NCBI GenBank assembly: GCA_035235625.1
Contig: CP141140.1
Location: 23,456,685 to 23,520,684, forward strand
Length of the DNA: 64,000 nucleotides
Direction: 5' to 3'
DNA from: Saururus chinensis
Taxonomy: Eukaryota > Streptophyta > Magnoliopsida > Piperales > Saururaceae
The first letter of the stretch is position 1. Each line of letters opens with the position of its first letter. A program made the translations under genes and the position numbers. The notes beneath the pieces were generated by a model. The model was not told the origin of the DNA. It was given only the letters and a program-made list of their open reading frames with translations, and did no database searches. Below are positions 24,388-35,600 of this stretch, in pieces.

Positions 24388-25519
24388 ATGGCTTGTGAAG
24401 CGGTACTAGTTGGTGATAACTTCTCAACTGAGAGTCAGACTCTAATTATGAAAAAGAGAATAAACCCTTTCACGGACATCCAGTTCCGAGTTTCAGGTAC
24501 TAATAGTAAGAATCTTATGTTTAAAGTAAACGATAACAACAGCTTATTGCACACAAAAAGGACGCTGGTCGACGCCAATGATCATGTCATCTTGACTATG
24601 CGCCAGAAGGTATACAAATCATCCTTTACAGATCAATTTCTGGATAACGAAGATTAGAAACTTGTTGTACTTATCAACAAATTATTATCGTTGCCTTTAA
24701 GCTTTCATCTTAACAGCATCTAGTATTGTGTGATTGTGGGTCTGTGTGTGATGCCAGAACATGACAATGCACAAACGATGGACGGTTCACAAAGGTGACA
24801 GCTCCGAAAAGACGGATATCATTTTTCAAGTACGAACTTCTCACGCTCTCCAATGGAAGGCCAAGCTTGATGTGTTCTTAGCCAACAATACAGAGGAAGA
24901 AGTTCCTGACTTCCGCTTAAAATGCAACTTCATGTCCTCTAAATACAAAGTCCACAAAGCTGGAAATGTAATTGCAGAGGTAAGCCATTGGCAATGATTT
25001 TTAAGAACAAGTTCAAGCATACACATGCACATACGCACATACACACGACAGGAACTATGCCATCTTATTTTGTTTTAATTACTTTTCCATTTGATCTTCT
25101 CTAATAATTAACCTAGACTTTTGTGTTTGAAGGTAGCAAACAAGTTTTCATGGCGAGGACTTTTTTTAGGAAGGGATGTGATCGAGATATCCGTTCGTTC
25201 ATATGTAGATCAAGCATTCATAGTAACATTGGTCACAATTCTATATGAGATTATATATTCGTCCAGTGCTACTTCTAGTGTAGTTCAAGTACTTCTTGGA
25301 GTTCCTCTTCCAGTTTCTCAAAGGATGAGGGGTTTGTCACCCCTGTTTACTCACTCCGCTATACACGTACGGAAGATATCCACCGTGTTAAGAGGTGTAA
25401 GCTGCCTAAATTTGGGGGTGGGAGACTTCTCATCCTTTCTTAAATCCCAAAGTGTTCTTTATCAAATAAGATTTGCATCCTCAACTCAAAAATGTTGTTC
25501 TTCATCTATTATAGTATGA
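24388..25519 (+). CDS. LURP-one-related (LOR domain) protein, three exons
   Basis: Exons at 24388-24609, 24758-24979 and 25133-25519 join in frame with GT-AG introns (AAG|gtatac...gccag|AAC and GAG|gtaagc...tgaag|GTA), giving 276 codons. Residues 1-188 follow the LOR (former DUF567) fold: a beta-strand region with FRVSG...MFKVND, the 'TLVDANDHVILTMRQK' turn, then RWTVHKGDS, VFLANN, FRLKCNFM, AGNVIAEV and VDQAFIVTLVTILYEI. Family members are usually about 200 residues. Some are linked to pathogen response, but most have no known biochemical role; the fold resembles Tubby-like domains. The first two exons are both exactly 74 codons. The frame continues about 88 residues past the usual end with no recognised domain, so the stop may have been lost. 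A TATA box lies upstream, and both flanks are transposon DNA. Expression cannot be judged here. Confidence 0.85.
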
Positions 25520-26296
25520 GTTTCTGAGTAGTGATAATGTTATTCTTCATCTTCTATGGTTTAAGGTTCTGAGTTGTAATAATGTTATTCTTCATCTTTT
25601 GTGTTCTAAAGTTCTGAGTTGTTATAGCATGGTGCATATTTCTCTAATGACTTGTCAATTGTCATAATAATTAACGACGGCCAATCTCTTTGGGTAAGAA
25701 AAAGAGAGCACGAATTTTGTCGATTTCACGTCATCTTTGCGGAGTGACATTGCACATATTGTCTGAATCTTTCCAATTTCATCGGCTTTTAGCCATTTAT
25801 ATATGATCTCGCTTTCACAGAGTTACCAGTGCAGTTTCTATATAGAAAATATTTAAATTGATAAAGTCCCTGTGATTCCTGCAGCATCTCTTCCTCCTAC
25901 ACATATGAAGATTCTTCAAATGTTACAAGGTTAGACCCGGGAACCAATAACGTCATAGTTGGCACGTTGATTCTTCAGTTTAACACGTTGAAGACCCGAC
26001 AACCAACCGGTAACAATGTTACGTATATGTTGGCTCTTAACATGGTACAGAGACCAGTACGAAAACTATGCACCATGTTAAGGCTGTGATACCTCTATAT
26101 ACCACGTTAAAAGCCCCATTTGGTCATCCAGTGGTCAGGAAAACATTTTCCTAATATTAAAACCCAAAAGTCTCAAGCTCTCACTAGTCACCATGATAGC
26201 CCGCTACTTTGGTTCCTCCTATAAAAGTGCCAAATAGTTAAGATATTCAGTTAATTATATTAAGAGTGAGATTTATCTCTTGAAAAATAGCGATCT
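25520..26296. other. Downstream flank of the LOR gene
   Basis: This holds the probable 3' untranslated region, with three imperfect repeats of 'ttctgagt...gttattcttcatc' between about 25490 and 25620, then unassigned DNA up to the large MULE. No gene was seen. Confidence 0.5.
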
Positions 26297-26305
26297 TTTT
26301 CTTAA
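26297..26305. repeat. MULE target-site duplication, left
   Basis: TTTTCTTAA, identical to 37291-37299. Confidence 0.95.
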
Positions 26306-26435
26306 GAGTTTATTCCATATTGCCTTGCCAAAGAATGAAAATTTTCATATTCTCTAGATTTTAAACAGAGATGTCATATGACATATTTGTGGACTAAAAT
26401 GGCCTTAGGTTTCCACTATATCATATTTTAATATA
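26306..26435 (+). repeat. MULE left terminal inverted repeat
   Basis: It pairs with about 37145-37290. Conserved islands include the terminal 19 bp, 'caaagaatgaaaa', 'catattct', 'catatgac', 'ggactaaaat' and 'tatatcat', with small insertions or deletions between arms. Confidence 0.85.
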
Positions 26436-26586
26436 GAGAGTAATAAATGAACACCGGAACAGTGTTGCGCCATTCAGGTGTGCTGGTAGTCATTGGCGAC
26501 AAATAAAACTCACCGACGGGATTTGACTAGTGGTGACTCACCGGCGAGAGTTGATGAATAAGAAAAAAATATTTTTTGACACTGCA

Positions 26587-29500
26587 GACGCTATGTGAAT
26601 GCTCCAAAGGTTGCATTTAGCAGAAACGATCATTCTTTCATACCGATCATGGATAAGATTGGTATTTATATCTATTATAACGGAGAGGTAGGCAATGACG
26701 ATGTGTATATTGGTGGAATTGCACAGTTGATGAATATTCATCCGTCGGTTAGCTTTGGTAAGTTGCTAGGGCAAGTCAAAGCATGACTTTTCATCAATGG
26801 TAATGTCAGTTTGAAGTATTTAATTTCATCCTCCCAATCATCTATGATATATGAATTACAAGACGATGAGGACCTCCAATCGGTGTTCTCCATTCATAAG
26901 AAGGCAAATAAGGAGGCTTTATCATTGTATGCTGAAATGAAACAACTCGATAACGTTGATAAGTCACCATCACCCTCTATTGAAAGGAACCAGACAGTTA
27001 ATAGAGTTGAATCACCCATCATAATGGCTCATCCCGACTCTAATGTCGAATTCAATGAAACTCAGTTCACCTTTGAAACTGTCAGGTAACAATGAATCTT
27101 TAGATTATACACATTTGGACTCTTTCGTACGTGTACTCGAGACCACAATATTTAACATATCGTGTTAAGGGTAAATCATATTATGTGAATGAATAAACAC
27201 GATGTGTAATATATCACATTAGCAATTACACGATATACACATGCGATATAGCATTTATGAGTTGCAACGTAGATATAATAAGATGACATACATTTATGTT
27301 GTGGTTTCGATAACATGTTTTGAAATGTAAGCGTGTTAACAGAATACACAATGTCAACTGATGTTGCATTTTTTTAACACTATAATGTGCAATGCAGATT
27401 GGGAGAATCGGAAAACTTGTATTCAACAAATCCATGTGAATCATATTTCACTAATCCAACGAGTACAAAACCTGAAATAGAAGTCAATCAGAATAGATCA
27501 GAGGAATTGTTGCCAATGATGGGTGAGACAAGGACTTCATTTGATAATTATGAACCTCTATACAACCCTTATAATTACGACAGTGGACAAGGTGAAGAAG
27601 TTGAAAATATTTGGGGTGAGGATTTGTGGTACGATAATGATATAGTTGACATGGAAGTATGCCTGATCACGAAGAATTTGGAAACAACGAGGTTCCCAGT
27701 AATGTCGATGTTGAGGCGGAGGCAGATTAGGATACAGTCGATGATTTATACATGTTGGAACCGAATATTGGTGAAGACTAGTTAATGACGGGAAGCTTAC
27801 AATCTAAGGATTACCAGAAGCTCCTCGAATTGGGTTCACGTTTTCTAAGCTTGTTGCATTTCAAGAGGGTCTTGATCGACTTAGCAATAAAGGCAAATTT
27901 CACATATCATGTTGTAGATAAAAACTGGAATATGTACGCCGCAAAGTGCTCCAATGAGTCTTGTAATTGGTACATAAGGGTTTCAAATATAGGAGATCAT
28001 GTGACTATCATGAGGTTAGTGCCGACTCATTCATGTGGATCCCAAAGGAAGTCAACTGACTATCCCCTATCATCACACCTTTGGATAGCGAGAAAATGTT
28101 ATGGCCATTAAAGACTCGGTGGACATTACACCTAAGAGCATAGAAAGTTATATTTCGAAACACCAGGGCATAACTGCCAACTACAAGAAATGCTTGCACG
28201 CAAGTAATGCATGAGAAGAATTGAAGTGTTGATTTAGTGTCACAATATGTTAGTCTTGCGTGTTATCGTTTACACGCTTAAACTATAGTTGGAATATGCA
28301 TTCACACAACATACATCAATATCATGTTACCAAAAACATGACCAGTCATCGTGTATGGATTTTGATCACATGAAAACATAAAATATCATGCGATTTGGAA
28401 CACGATGTAAGCCGGTGTTGTATAACATTTACTAAATTGTGTTCGGTCGTGCAAGTAAAGCTCTGACTAATTTAATATATGGTGACCCAGACGAATCCTA
28501 CTGCTTGCTTCCTGCTTACAGGAGGCATATAGAATATATAAATCTAGGAAGTGTAGGTGTGCCAGTGAGATCATGTGATATTCTCAGACCTATGGGTGGG
28601 TACGATTTCAAAAGAGTATTCTGGATGTTTGGCCTCGTTGTGAGAGCTTTCAGAACAACCCTAAGGCCGTTGCTAACAGTTGATGCAACTTTCTTGAAAG
28701 GAAAGTATCCTAGACAACTATTGATAGCAACTACACTGGACGGGAACAATAATATGTTGTGCGTTGCATTTGTAGTGGTTGATAATGAGTGAGCGAAAAC
28801 TTGGTGCTTGTTTCTTGAGTTGCTTAGAAATCATCTATTCTTTGATCCTCCCACTGAGTTGGATACAATCATTTTTTATAAATAGAAGGGATTGACAAAT
28901 GCTGTGAAGAAGTTTTTCCCATCTACACACCATGGATATTACATCCGTCACATGGCAACAAATATGTTGGATAGATTCAAGGACAACTACCTAAGGAATC
29001 AGCTCCATGTTGCAGCCAAAACGTTTAGACAGAATGTGTACGATGAAACAATGAACAACAATAAAGAACATAATCCGGAAGTATATGATTGGCTAAATAA
29101 GATAGGTTCGGAGCACTGGGCCAATGTATCATTTCCCGGGAAAAGATATGGATCCTCAGTTCAAATAGGTCTGAAAGTGCAAATGCAATGTTCAAAAAAG
29201 CTAGATCGATGCCTATAACTCGTTTAATTGAGCACACGAGGGAGCACACGACAACATTATTTGAAAAACATTGGATGGACATTTAGAATATGATGGAAGA
29301 GTTAACCCCATTTGTCCGAAAACACATTGAAAACAGGTGAGAAGAAGCCAGGAATGTGATTGTATTGCTTGTGTCAATGTATGAATTCCAGGTTAACTTG
29401 GTATATCACTAGGTACATTGCATTCATACGGCGATGTACATAGCGTGTGTTCATTTATGCATGAGGGCTTCGTATCGTATTAGTTGAAACACCTTAGTTT

Positions 29501-29975
29501 CATTTATCGTGTAAGTAGATACGATTTGACTTAATGATCATATGACACGTCGTGTAATCGAGAACACGAGAAAGTTGTTTATTGTGCGCTCATACTCACG
29601 ATATTTTCTTCACAGGATGTGGTTAACCTGGTTGATCATACCTACACATTTGAAAGGTTTCAACATCTACGTCTACCATGTAAGCAATTGCAATAATCGA
29701 TAATAGACACTTCTACGTGTCTGAGTACTACGAAAGATGATACTCTACTGAAATGTATAAACTGACTTATCGAGAGCCCTTACACCCGACGAAGGATCTG
29801 CACCAATGAGCACTGGCTGGAGTTATGCCTACATTCAGCCCACCTATCCCTCAAAAGTAGTGGGGGCATCCACGAAAAAATCGGATAGAGTCACAACCGC
29901 CTCTCAAAGTCCCACGAAAATGTGAAACATGCGGTTAGTTGGGTCACAACTGCAAACGATGTATCAGTGCACAAG
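26587..29975 (+). pseudogene. MURA-like MULE transposase, decayed
   Basis: Exon pieces are about 26587-27085, 27398-28205, 28440-29391 and 29616-29975. The first intron (CAG|gtaaca...atgcag|A) keeps frame (VR|LGESEN), and the third joins EFQ to DVVNLVD. In order: an N-terminal domain (IYIYYNGEVGND, VYIGG), an acidic linker, the MuDR zinc-binding-like region (YHVVDKNWNMYAAKC...CNWYIRVS...HSC), the DDE core with VDATFLKGKYPRQLLIATTLDG, FP.HHGYYIRHM and SESANAMFKKARSMPI, a SWIM-like tail and a GHN zinc knuckle (CETCG.LGHNCKRC). At least eight in-frame stops are visible, plus frameshifts (one near 27655 and one near 29155). The expected second catalytic Asp reads Tyr (FYK.KG for SDRQKG), and two SWIM cysteines are lost. 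The protein cannot be active. The second intron's exact borders are uncertain. Confidence 0.88.
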
Positions 29976-30489
29976 GGGGGCCCCCAATGTGGCAGATGTC
30001 CCATCGACAAGCCGAAGGAGGTCGAATAATAGCGTACACAAATGGTATAAGGATGGGGAGCAACGATTAGGCTTACCTTTTCCACCCCCGTTCTTCAGCT
30101 GAATTTTTTTGTATATGAATCGTGCTATCAACAACACGAAATATGTAATTAACGTGTTCCTAAAATCACGAAATGTTGTACATAGGGTATACTCTATAGT
30201 TGTATCGTGTTATCGACAGCACAACCAAAAGGGATTACTGTTACTAATTACACAATAATATCAATCGATTATTAATTCTTTTGTCAAGAGTGTCCATGTC
30301 TTACATGATATTGGTCATATCGTATGTTCGAATCCACAACAATTCCATGATCGTAATGACCTAATTCTCGAGGTGTTATTTCCGAAGCATCAATACCTTC
30401 AATGACCTGGTGGTCAGTAACCATCTCACCCTGCCTATATATATTATGGTTAGGGTTTGGAGAATGCTCATTCACTAGTTCTTTGCGGA

Positions 30490-30621
30490 GATGGGTGATT
30501 CGGGAGATTGCTTAAGTGGCGGCTGCTGAATCGGCCCGCCATCGGATACGGTCCTCACCTATATCCGATCGTGGGCATGATTCACTAGATGATGATATAT
30601 CAATGTCTCCAATGATCCATC
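30490..30621. repeat. MULE foldback hairpin 1
   Basis: This imperfect inverted repeat of about 132 bp has arms of roughly 58 bp that meet at 'catcggata...tatccgat'. It belongs to the family described in the next four entries and is preceded by 'ttctttgcgga'. Confidence 0.8.
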
Positions 30622-30749
30622 ACATTCGCGCCCTATTCGATAGATGACAATTTAGCAATGACTTTCTCACGACTCTGATAATGAATATTTTTGCAGTATA
30701 TCTGAGAAGGTTGCAGGGAGATTGCTCGCACAATGATGTTCTTTGCGGA

Positions 30750-30882
30750 GACATATCATTCAGGAGATTGCTATAGCTGCAGCTAGTTAATCGGCCCTCC
30801 TTCGGATACGGTTCTCACCTATATCCGATGGAAGGCATGATTCGCTAGATGGCAATATATCAATGTCTTCAATGATCCATCG
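30750..30882. repeat. MULE foldback hairpin 2
   Basis: It has the same layout and loop region as hairpin 1, with ends near 'catatcatt' and 'aatgatccatc'. It is also preceded by 'ttctttgcggaga'. Confidence 0.8.
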
Positions 30883-31638
30883 CATTCACGGTCTATTCGC
30901 TAGACGACGCCCTATTCTTGAACTGATGGGTCCAAGAGTCTGCAAGGAGATCGCACGCCAACTGATCGCTGGCGACGAGACAGATTGTTATTTTCTTTGT
31001 ATTTTTAAAGTTATGTAAAGTTTACTTTTTTGGATGTAATAAATTACTAACAGTTATATCTTTCTTCCCATTGAAAGTTGTCTTTCCCGTATATTGAAAG
31101 TAATAATGTGACAATTTTTTGCTTACACGCTATCAATATTGGTCGTGTGTTCTAACACACGATGACGCGAAGGTAATATTAAGTTATAATAATTGTTGAA
31201 GCGTGTATGCCTTAACACGATATGCTAGTATATCGTGTTACCGACCACACAACAATAATACACTCTCGTTTTTGTTTTCACATGACTTTCATAAATATCC
31301 TGTTAACATGAACACGATGAGTTATCAGTCCCGTTTTACGATCTCACGACTACGATAATGAATATTTTTTGCTAGATGTGTAATCACCCAATTCTCGAAG
31401 CGTCACCACAATTTTCGGGATTTCAATTAAACTAGAATCAAAATTCGTGGGGAGTCATTTCCAATTTCCAATTATACTATATATGGAATAATTTCCATAT
31501 ATATTTAACAGTTCGTATCCCTCGCATCCTGCCTATATATGTAGAAGTGACCTCTGGGCTTACCCAATTCATGATGAGCATGAGACGAAGTCCGAGAGTC
31601 TGCAAGAAGATCGCATGCCCACTAATCGATGGCGCCGA

Positions 31639-31768
31639 GATGGAGCCTTTGGGACATTGATATAGCGCCGAATGGTAATTCATCCCCTTCAGTGGCGCAG
31701 TCCTAACCAGCCTCTGAAGGGGGGCGATTTACTACCCGGTGTTATATCAATGTCGTGAATGTTCCATC
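31639..31768. repeat. MULE foldback hairpin 3
   Basis: The arms GATGGAGCCTTTGGGACATT and the complement of the right end (GATGGAACATTCACGACATT) pair. The inner stem 'ccccttcag' pairs with 'ctgaagggg'. The loop end differs from the other four copies, so this one is a divergent branch. Confidence 0.8.
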
Positions 31769-31991
31769 AAAATTAAAGTGATGTGTCTGAGAGTCTGCAG
31801 GGAGATCTCATGCCCATTGATGAGGGTACGATTCACTATCATCAGATTGTTATTTTACTTTGTATCTGGGACGCCGAGCCTATCGGTTCGTGGACGATAG
31901 AACATTCTCATGCATCCAAACGTTGTGTTCGCTCTAGTCTCACTATATATTAGGGTTAGGGTTGTGCTCCGCCGGTGTGTGTTGGCCCTGA

Positions 31992-32123
31992 GATGGATCA
32001 TTTGGGGGATTGCCGTATCGGCGGCTGGTGAATCGACCTTCCTTCGGATACAGTTTGCACATATATCCGAGGGAGGGAAAGATTTGCTATACAGGGATAA
32101 ATCAATGCCCCAAATAATCCATC
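31992..32123. repeat. MULE foldback hairpin 4
   Basis: This is a well-paired copy: GATGGATCATTTGGGG faces the complement of CCCCAAATAATCCATC, and the inner stem 'ccttcggata' faces 'tatccgaggg'. Confidence 0.85.
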
Positions 32124-32158
32124 GCATATTGTTGGGGTTGTTCCATGTTCTTTGCAGA

Positions 32159-32290
32159 GACGGATCATACGAGAGATTGCTTTAGCGGTGGCAGGTGAAT
32201 CGGTCCTCCATCGGATACTGTATTCATCTATATCCAACGGAGGATTCGTCTCACTAGATGGCGATATATCAATGTCTCTAATGATCCGTC
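32159..32290. repeat. MULE foldback hairpin 5
   Basis: GACGGATCAT at the left faces ATGATCCGTC at the right, and 'catcggata' faces 'tatccaacgg'. It starts only 35 bp after hairpin 4 and has the same 'ttctttgcagaga' leader as copies 1 and 2. Confidence 0.85.
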
Positions 32291-32691
32291 GCTTTTGCGA
32301 CATATTGGTCATCAACATCATCCGAAATAGTCGTTCAGAACTATATTTAATTTGGTTTAATTTTTGCAACTTTCATGTGATGATCCTCATGTATGCGATA
32401 ACACGACCTACTTGGCGATCATTTCTTTGATTACACAATAACAAGACCTATTACGAGGTGGCATATATGTGATAACACAACCTAACAGACGATCGTGAGA
32501 ACTTCAATGTGATCGGATATATACATCTGTTTCATGCTTTCAAAGACACGACTTTGGTAAAAATCATTTGATTGAACATACTCCATATGACATTGGTACA
32601 TGTATTTCTATTCCATTATATAATTACAAAATAATTGGTCGAATTGATAATTTGTCACTTAATCAAACCGTGAAAGAAGGCTATTTTCCTG

Positions 32692-35600
32692 TTACAATTC
32701 ATCTGTACTTGGATCAAATTCCTCGTTGATTTGGGCCCGAGGTATAGCAGCGCAGATCATTAGCCTGACCAAGCCTGTTATCTCAAGTTGTCTAAAATTT
32801 GGCTGTATGATGCCCCCTACAAGTTTTGCTATGTAGTACATGACGAACAAACCACAATCTTCATTTGTTTCCCGGTATGGGCATTTGTTGATTTTAATCA
32901 TTGGTTAGAGCCGAGCACCCTTTATCTTAAGTGCCTTCTCCATTTCATTGGCAACATGTTTCCTGACATTGTCCACCTCGGCGAAGTGGTGGCTGTGTTC
33001 ACTCTTCAGAGGATTGTACCATCTAAATCACTTCTCCCTACAACAGATAATAAGCAAGAGAAAGTGGCCCTTGACGTAGACAGGAATGAAACCACTCTCC
33101 GTATTAACATTTAGGCCTCTCAACAATATGCCAGAGAGTTTGCCCTCCTTCTCCGCCGACCCTTCCTCTGTGCCAACGTTAAAATAGTGTTGAATGGTAA
33201 ACCTGCTGAAAAAATAGTTGGGGTACCTGCCTGGATTTCTCGCATTTCGTTCATCAAGAAGTTAGAAGGACACGTCTATGACTTGTAGCAAACCAAACGT
33301 GTTAGTAATGACACGATAGTCGACGGATCGTGCCTTCGGCAATATGCTATACGACTATATCATATTATCGATCACACGAATATGTTACAGGTTGTGTATT
33401 AATTAATATGCTAGTTTTACTTCAGCCATTATAGTCGAAACTTAGCTTATTATGAAAACAACAATATGAGAAAAGGTCGTCTAATCTATAAAACGATAAT
33501 TAATTGAACATCTTCGTTAGTAATTCAATCGTTTGGTTGATAACATGATAGAGGTTAAAAAATATGAGTAATGAAACGATATTACCTCATTCGTTATGCA
33601 CTCCTTTAATAGAGATAGGTAGTCAGCGTAGAGGAGTGTTTCTATGGGCCACGACCTGTATGGGTTCGACAAAAAATCCATGATAATGTCCTTATTTGCC
33701 TCCTTCTAAATCTCCATGTGGAACACTAACTGTGTGTCAAGATAGTCTTTCACACGCAAACTGAGCCAGAGGAATATTGTCTCTAGGCTTTGTAGTCTGG
33801 GTAATGTGTCTAAACTTGGCTAACTTCTCCTCAACATAGCTGCTGGTAAACTTCTGCTTCTTCGATCCCTTAGCGTCAGGAGCAGCTTTCCATTTTACCC
33901 TTAGTTTTTTTTTTAGAACTGCTCCTTTATTCATTTGCTGGGTTGCTTCCGGTCCCTTCCAGTGTTATTCCGGTTCCACGACCTCCAGGGGTTGTTGTTC
34001 GACCTCTTGGGGTTGATCCGAAACCTCCAGGTATTCTGCCGGTCCCTCTTGGGGTTGTTCCGGTTCCATGATCTCCCGGGGTTGTTCTGGTACCTCAAGG
34101 TGTTCTGTCGGTCGCTCTCGGGGTTGTTTAGATTCCACGACCTGTCGGGGTTGTTTGACGAGCTCCGGGGGTTGATCTTTGATCTCTCGAGGTTGCTCCA
34201 GGTATTCTGCATTTATTTTCGATAAAAATCTAGTTATTACAGTCCTTTGCAACTTCGGACTAGTCTTCTTCTTCGGTTTGGTGGCAGCTTTCGGTTGCTG
34301 TTTCTCTGTATTTCAAAAGTAAGTAGTCACGTTAGTACATACACGATAAACGATTATATCGTCTTTTACCTTTCACGATAAAACTGCATATCATATTGAT
34401 GGAAAAACAAAAAAATGAATAATCATTTTAACAATCACACAACCATAAGCAATTTGTTTTCTTCAGTAATGTCTGCTTCAATGTTTATGTGATTGATGAC
34501 ACGACCATAATGTAATCGTCGTTCTTAATGTACGACTGGGTAGTCTATTGCAGCCTCGATTACACGAATATTCCTTTTCGAAACATGATACATTACAATG
34601 TCTTACTTACTCAAAATGAATCCCTTGTCCACTGTCTGAGGGACTTGTACTGGTTGATCTTGCGGGGCAGATGGTTGGCGAGCTTCTTTGGATTTTGAAG
34701 CTCTTTCCTTTAATCAAACTGACGGCGATCCTTCGGTTCTTGGAGGAGGGGTTGATACTTGGTGACTTTCGGCTGAGGGGGTTCATGCAGCTGTTCTATC
34801 TCCGGTTCATCAGAGGGTTCTATGAGGCTAATTGCCACCTAGAGATCATTCTTATCATCTGGAGTGCAACTTCAACTTGCTCCGTGTTCCATCCCCGCTC
34901 ACCATAGAGCACAGCCTTCTCGAAAACAACTTCACAAATTCCTGTCATGACATCAACTAACATGACGAATGATTCAATGACGTCCTAGCTAGAATATACA
35001 TGCCCTGACGTCTCGCCGTGGAGGGCATGGGCAAGTCTCATTGGTCGGAAAGTATGCGTACCCGCCTTCTTAACCTTCAGGGTTGTCCTTTGGCCATCCA
35101 TCAAGTGCGCCTCTTCAGCAATTAGTGTGATGTGCATAATAATTTGTGAGTCTGGCTTTAGCCTCATTAAGACATCCTCGTACCACTTCCTCATCCGGTG
35201 ATGAGCTAGAATCTTCTTCCTCCCCTTTTCGTCAGTCGAGTGAAGTTTATATGCCTTGTCTAGGTCGCTCAAAAGTTGGGTAAATACGGGCCAACTCTTG
35301 CACCTTGGTCTGCATGGAGGACCACTGGGAGCGTATATGGATGTATGCTCATAAAATCATACATGGCGGACAATACAAAAGAATATAGTCATTAATGTAA
35401 ATGGTCAGTATTTTCAGTATGACAAATTAGTCATGTTATTGATACCACACTTTGAGCCATATCGTGTGTCCGATAACACAATACGTACAAATCATCTAAT
35501 GTCATATACACGATATTACACTTAGTCATGTTACCAAGAACACGATATGTCTACGTGTATGTTATATGTTGTATGTCCAATAACTTGATTGTGTTCGTAT

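Larger units (their letters stand above)
30701..31835. repeat. Repeated 'GAGAGTCTGCAAGGAGATCG' module
   Basis: Four related copies lie at about 30701-30740, 30931-30973, 31591-31640 and 31786-31835. Three lead directly into, or follow, a hairpin. With shared phrases such as 'gataatgaatattttt' (30678 and 31358) and 'cagattgttattttctttg' (30981 and 31843), they show that the spacer between the two MULE genes was built by repeated segmental duplication. Confidence 0.75.

Noticed and set aside
31855-32430. Overlapping frames of 90-123 codons on both strands in the MULE spacer
   Set aside because: They mirror each other because the DNA is inverted-repeat hairpins. No protein family was recognised.
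33935-34225. Plus-strand 'LFRFHDL' repeat protein
   Set aside because: It is the complement of the QPREI-type repeats in the minus-strand Ulp1-like gene, which has the better context.
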